Assembly (NCBI GenBank): GCA_016584495.1
Contig: WAID01000007.1
Coordinates: 4,016,001 to 4,080,000 of the forward strand
Direction of reading: 5' to 3'
DNA from: Celoporthe dispersa
Taxonomy: Eukaryota; Ascomycota; Sordariomycetes; Diaporthales; Cryphonectriaceae
DNA: 64,000 nt
Position numbers and translations under genes: made by a program. The notes below the pieces were generated by a model. It was not told the DNA's origin. It ran no database searches and saw only the letters and a list, made by a program, of their open reading frames with translations. Each line of letters starts with the position of its first letter. Position 1 is the first letter of the stretch. Positions 60,143-64,000 of the stretch are shown here, piece after piece.

Positions 60143-60897
60143 TCATCTCCAGCTCTGGCTCCCCCGCCTCTTCGCCATCCTGATCATGAGCTCCCTGGTG
60201 TCCTCCCTCAGGGTGACCCAAGCCCAGAGCCAGCTCATGGTCTCGACAAAGATGAAGACGAAGAAGACGCGGTTCTTGAGCTCCTCGCCGCCCCAGCCTG
60301 AGGGATGGTAGTTCGGGTTGTAGGCGTGAGCAATCGGGTGGGACATCCAGCCGCGGGAGGTGTCGGCGCGGTAGAAGGGGCTGGAGGAGCTGGACAAGAA
60401 GGTATATAGGAGGAGGAGGAAGCTGATGAGGAAGCGGAGAGGTGCTGGGAGGAAAGAGAATACTGTTAGCATTCCTTCAAGAGCATGGAAAGAAGCCAGG
60501 TATGGAGAGTAGTGTCATGGTAGGGGGTGGATGACGTACCTTGTACTCCCCAGTGGTGAATGAGACATATCTCTTCTGGCATGCTGAGGGTGACGAGGTC
60601 TGTGAAGCCCCAGGTGGCCAGGATAACGCCCAGGAAGGCGAGGCTTGGGGACCGTGTCTCGAAGCTGCGCTCATACGACTGGAGGAGTTGTTGCCTCGTC
60701 AGCTCAAACCCTCTCTCCTGCTCCCTCCGATTCCCAAGTGTAGAGAGCAGAGAACATACCATGCCAGTGGCCTCGCCGAGCATCAGGACCAAAGCCTGGT
60801 CGGCTATCGTGCCCGGGTTAGTGAGGAGGAAGAAGCCTAGGGTGATGTGGAAGAGCGAGAGGGAAGTCAAGATCGTCTTGGCGGATATGAGCGCCAT
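60143..60897 (-). CDS. Ilm1-like membrane protein (increased loss of mitochondrial DNA 1)
   Basis: Small ER/vacuole-type membrane protein of the ILM1 family, whose yeast member affects mitochondrial DNA maintenance. Four hydrophobic segments are visible: SLFHITLGFFLLTNP, SLAFLGVILATWGFTDLVT, LRFLISFLLLLYTFL and VFFVFIFVETMSWLWAW. Exons 60760-60897, 60540-60678 and 60143-60462; 198 aa, about the yeast length; frame clean. Biochemical role unknown. Divergent with TRS130. Confidence 0.82.
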
Positions 60898-61975
60898 GGT
60901 CGTCGGACGGGTTGGGCGGTCGTGGCGGCGCAGGCGCAAGGTGGCACAGTGACAGGGCGAGGGGGGATCGCTGCCTTTATATGCAAAGCTCGAGAGGACA
61001 CAGCAGTCTCGCTGTCATCTCCAGAAGCGAGGCGTGCGGAAAGGGAGCTCTATGCGGCGGTCGGGTGCAAGCTTGAAGGCTTGATTGTCTCGAGGGGCAG
61101 GAGGAAGAGGCGATATAGGCGTACAGGATATGCCCCAAGCTGCGCCTGCCTTCCTTGTCAGGTCTGCAGTAAGATGTGGCAGCTTTGAGTTGGAAGGGCT
61201 GAGGCGACAAGCTGGAGATGTTTTGAAACCTGAGGTCTGGGGTTTGGGGCTTCTCCAAACACAGACCTCTTCAGGCAGACCTTCTACCTTTAGTGTTCAC
61301 ATGCCTCGAGGTATCCTCGTGCCACTGTGCTGCACTAGGTAGAACAGGGGTCCCGGCCTGATGCTATTGGCTGTGCCGGGAGGCCCCCAGCGGGACAGGG
61401 GCTGTCGTGGGGTTGCAGCTACAGGGAGTTGTTAGTGCGCTGGTGAGGCTTGGAAAGGGCTTGATACTCAAGTACTCACCAAAGCAAATACACTGATGGC
61501 TGAGGTTAGGCGGACAATTCAGGACCAGCTTCCACAGCGGTCACCATGGATCTTTGAGAGCTGAATGCTAGCATATCTGGGGGGAAACACTTGATTTATT
61601 CATTGGGGGTGGTCTTGCCAATTTGTACTATGTAAAGCCAGAACATATAGTAGGTACAGTACCTACAGTGGCATGCAGGGGGGTTCAGGCCTAATGGCGG
61701 CCATCAGACAGGGTCCCACGCCAGATTACAGCAGCTTGTCGACCCCTGACCAACGTCACTTTGTCACTGTCCATTGTTCACTAGAACCAAAGCTGCGACT
61801 ACAGCACAACCACAGCATTCGCCATACCTCCCAGAAAGACAACACCCTGACCTGACAGTCCGGCGCAACAACAGGAGCCAGGCTGGGGATGCTGAGCTGG
61901 CCTTGCATCTACAGCTGCACTACACCCAGGCTGATCCTCTAGACGATGGGACTGGGCCGATCATAGCTGTCCACC
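60898..61975. promoter_or_regulatory. Divergent promoter region ILM1 / TRS130
   Basis: 1.08 kb between divergent starts. No gene or distinct motif seen; role inferred from position. Confidence 0.4.
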
Positions 61976-64000
61976 ATGGAACAGCCCTTCTCGACCTCCA
62001 AAGTGACAGGTAAGTAGATAAACATCCTCCTTAGAACCCTCTCTGCCGCCCAGCCTCAGGGCGCTGACATGTGCCATACCCCCTTATAGTCGAATACTTC
62101 GACCCTCACGACGTCTACAAGCTCGTTGCGCCCGGCCTGATCCCCCGCCTGCCCTTGCGTAACCTCCACTGGCAGTCGCACGCCGGTCCCCTCCGCTCCA
62201 TCGAGACTCTCCACGTCGAGCTTCTCGACGCCCTCGCGCCCGCCCCGACCCCGAAGAACCGACAGCTCTCCATCTCACCGCTCCCGAGCGCAGGTGTCGA
62301 CGATGGCTTTACGACGCAGTCACTTGGCAGCGGAAACCGCCTCGGAGCCGAAGCCGACGAGGCTTTCCCCTCGAAACCATTCTCTCCTGGCTACGGCCCT
62401 TCCTCCGCGGCTGCTCGACGCCACCAGATCCCTGGTCTCCGTCGCACACCCTACCTCAAAGTCCTGTTTGTGCGGTGCGATGACAACGATGCGTACAAGT
62501 CCAGCGTGCGCGCCGAGATCCGCGAGTGGGTCAAGGAGCACGCGACGCCCACCGCGTCCAGCAGCAGCAGCAGCAGCAGCAAGAAGGAGGCGCGCAAGGG
62601 GGCGGAGAACCACGATGCCTTCGAGTGGCTGATCGTGCACGTCGTTGTGCCCAATACCGTGGCTGCAACACAGCCGAGGTCCTCGGGGGCCGGTGGCGGG
62701 AAGGGCGCCGATGGGAGCTCCGACTCGCTACCCACCAAGAGCACGACGTCCAGATGGGGCAAGGGCTCTAGTACGATACTCGAGAAGCTGAGGGGCGACT
62801 TCAACCCTTCTTCAAAGTCAGGCGTAGATCGTGTCGCCCAGATCCGGATCGGTGTCAATGATGTCCCGTATGATCTGCTGCCGCGCGTGGTCCCCGCTGT
62901 GCCCACTGGGTACAAGGAGACGGGCGAGGATGCAAAGGCAGCCTGGGCTGACCTGATCGACGAGATCAAGCGCTTGATCCTGACCAGCTTCGACCTGAGG
63001 GTCACCCAGTACGAAGAGGACATCAAGGAAAAGGACGCCCAGAGGAGCCTGCCCGGTTGGAATTTTTGCACTTTTTTTATCCTGAAGGAGGGACTTGCCA
63101 GGGGCTTTGAAAGTGTTGGCCTCGTCGAGGACTCCCTGGTCGGCTACGATGAGTTGAGCGTCGGTCTCGACGCCATCATCAAGGAGCAAGCTGTAGCGGA
63201 CGACTCTGAGGCGCCAGGCGGCTCACTGCTCGCCTATACCGAGGACCTCAAGCAAGTCGCCCAGAAGGCCATGGCCGTTGCGAGCGGCGGCACGATGGAG
63301 TTCGAGGACGAGGAGCAGGTCAACCTCCAACCAGCTGACCAAGCAGCGCTCGACAAGTTCGACGACATACCCATCTCGTTTTTGAAGAAGCCGTACCGGG
63401 AGCTGATCCTGGCCAACAACGTGTCATTGTTCGATTTTAGGTGCTACATATTTGCCAGGCAGATTGCCCTCCTACTACGGCTGGGCAACGCGTGGTCTAC
63501 GCGGGAGGAGCTGGTCGCAAAGCTCAAAGAGCAGCAGGAGACGGTGCTCCATGGAGTGGCCCCCAGCGCGCCGCCCCCCACACAGGCCGACGAATCTGAG
63601 AAGCTCTCCATGCTGGCCGAGATATGCAAGAGGACGCTCGAGTTCATCCCAGCTGTGTCACATGTCATGCGGCGAGATGTGATTTCGGCACTCACAGAGC
63701 AGAAGGAGCAGCCGGCAGAGGGACAGACAACGGAAACGACATCCTCGAACGACAACCTTGTCGCCGATGTTGCTGAGAATATCGTCACTTCCTTTGCATT
63801 CTCGGTCGCACAGCAGATCTTAGCCCAGACATCCACAAAGGCCTTGCCCATACCGTCTGGAACCACGTCTCCTGACAACGAGGACGGCTCCGAGCCCAAG
63901 GTGTTATCGACGCCAGAGGCCAAGACAGTGATGCATCCTGCTAGGACATCCTCTCTCCGTGTTAGCACGGCTGGTAGTCGACTTCCCTCTATGCCAAGTC
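61976..64000 (+). CDS. TRAPPII subunit Trs130 (TRAPPC10), 5' part
   Basis: Subunit of the TRAPPII tethering complex, which acts as exchange factor for Rab11/Ypt31 at the late Golgi. Exon 1 (61976-62009, MEQPFSTSKVT) joins at 62090 to VEYFDPHDVYKLVAPGLIPR and NLHWQSHAGPLRSIETLHVE, which match Trs130. The frame then stays open to the window edge, about 648 codons; the family is usually 1100-1500 aa, so the 3' half lies outside. A Ser run (AGC repeats, 62562-62582) sits in a variable loop. No frame breaks. Confidence 0.9.

Overview
The window looks like nuclear DNA of a filamentous ascomycete, most likely a Sordariomycete. The grounds are compact genes split by 55-130 bp introns with CTRAC-type branch points, GC-rich coding with C-ending codons, three Zn(II)2Cys6 regulators, and fungal forms of Cox23, Ilm1, Naa25/Mdm20 and Trs130. 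The genus cannot be fixed from the sequence. No tRNA, rRNA, CRISPR, transposase or viral gene was recognised.

Left part (1-19 kb) is housekeeping: a delta-12 fatty acid desaturase (-), a divergent TBC-domain protein (-), eIF3b (-) and CCT subunit beta (+). Two long gene-free intervals (4.9 and 3.8 kb) lie here. eIF3b and CCT2 are divergent across a 1.15 kb promoter region.

Middle part (19.6-43.3 kb) is an accessory, catabolic-looking island. It holds a Zn2Cys6 regulator, an APC-type amino acid/amine permease, a flavin amine oxidase, a second Zn2Cys6 regulator, a third regulator with two zinc clusters in tandem, an MFS sugar porter, a cytosolic-type sulfatase, a secreted GH79 glycoside hydrolase and a small CMP/dCMP-type deaminase. 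A palindrome-like CCGAGCGAGG motif recurs in the MFS/sulfatase divergent promoter and in the GH79 promoter. I infer a regulon that takes up amines and takes apart uronic-acid-containing, possibly sulfated, glycosides.

Right part (44-64 kb) is again mainly core: a GT31-like glycosyltransferase (-), NAD-dependent glycerol-3-phosphate dehydrogenase with an optional presequence-like extension (+), a long disordered protein with SUMO-interacting-like motifs (+), Cox23 (+), NatB subunit Naa25 (+), Ilm1 (-) and the 5' part of TRAPP subunit Trs130 (+, runs off the edge).

Two features cut across the window. (1) Eight genes carry single-base indels, mostly in C/G (sometimes T/A) runs. For the seven of these genes without self-cancelling indels the exon lengths become divisible by three only after correction, or (eIF3b, disordered protein) pairs cancel. 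Other genes, such as CCT2, Naa25, GPD, TF3 and GH79, are clean. Because eIF3b is essential, consensus homopolymer errors are the simplest reading. (2) About 6 of roughly 59 introns I could place are GC-AG with GCAAGT or GCGAGT donors, which is high.
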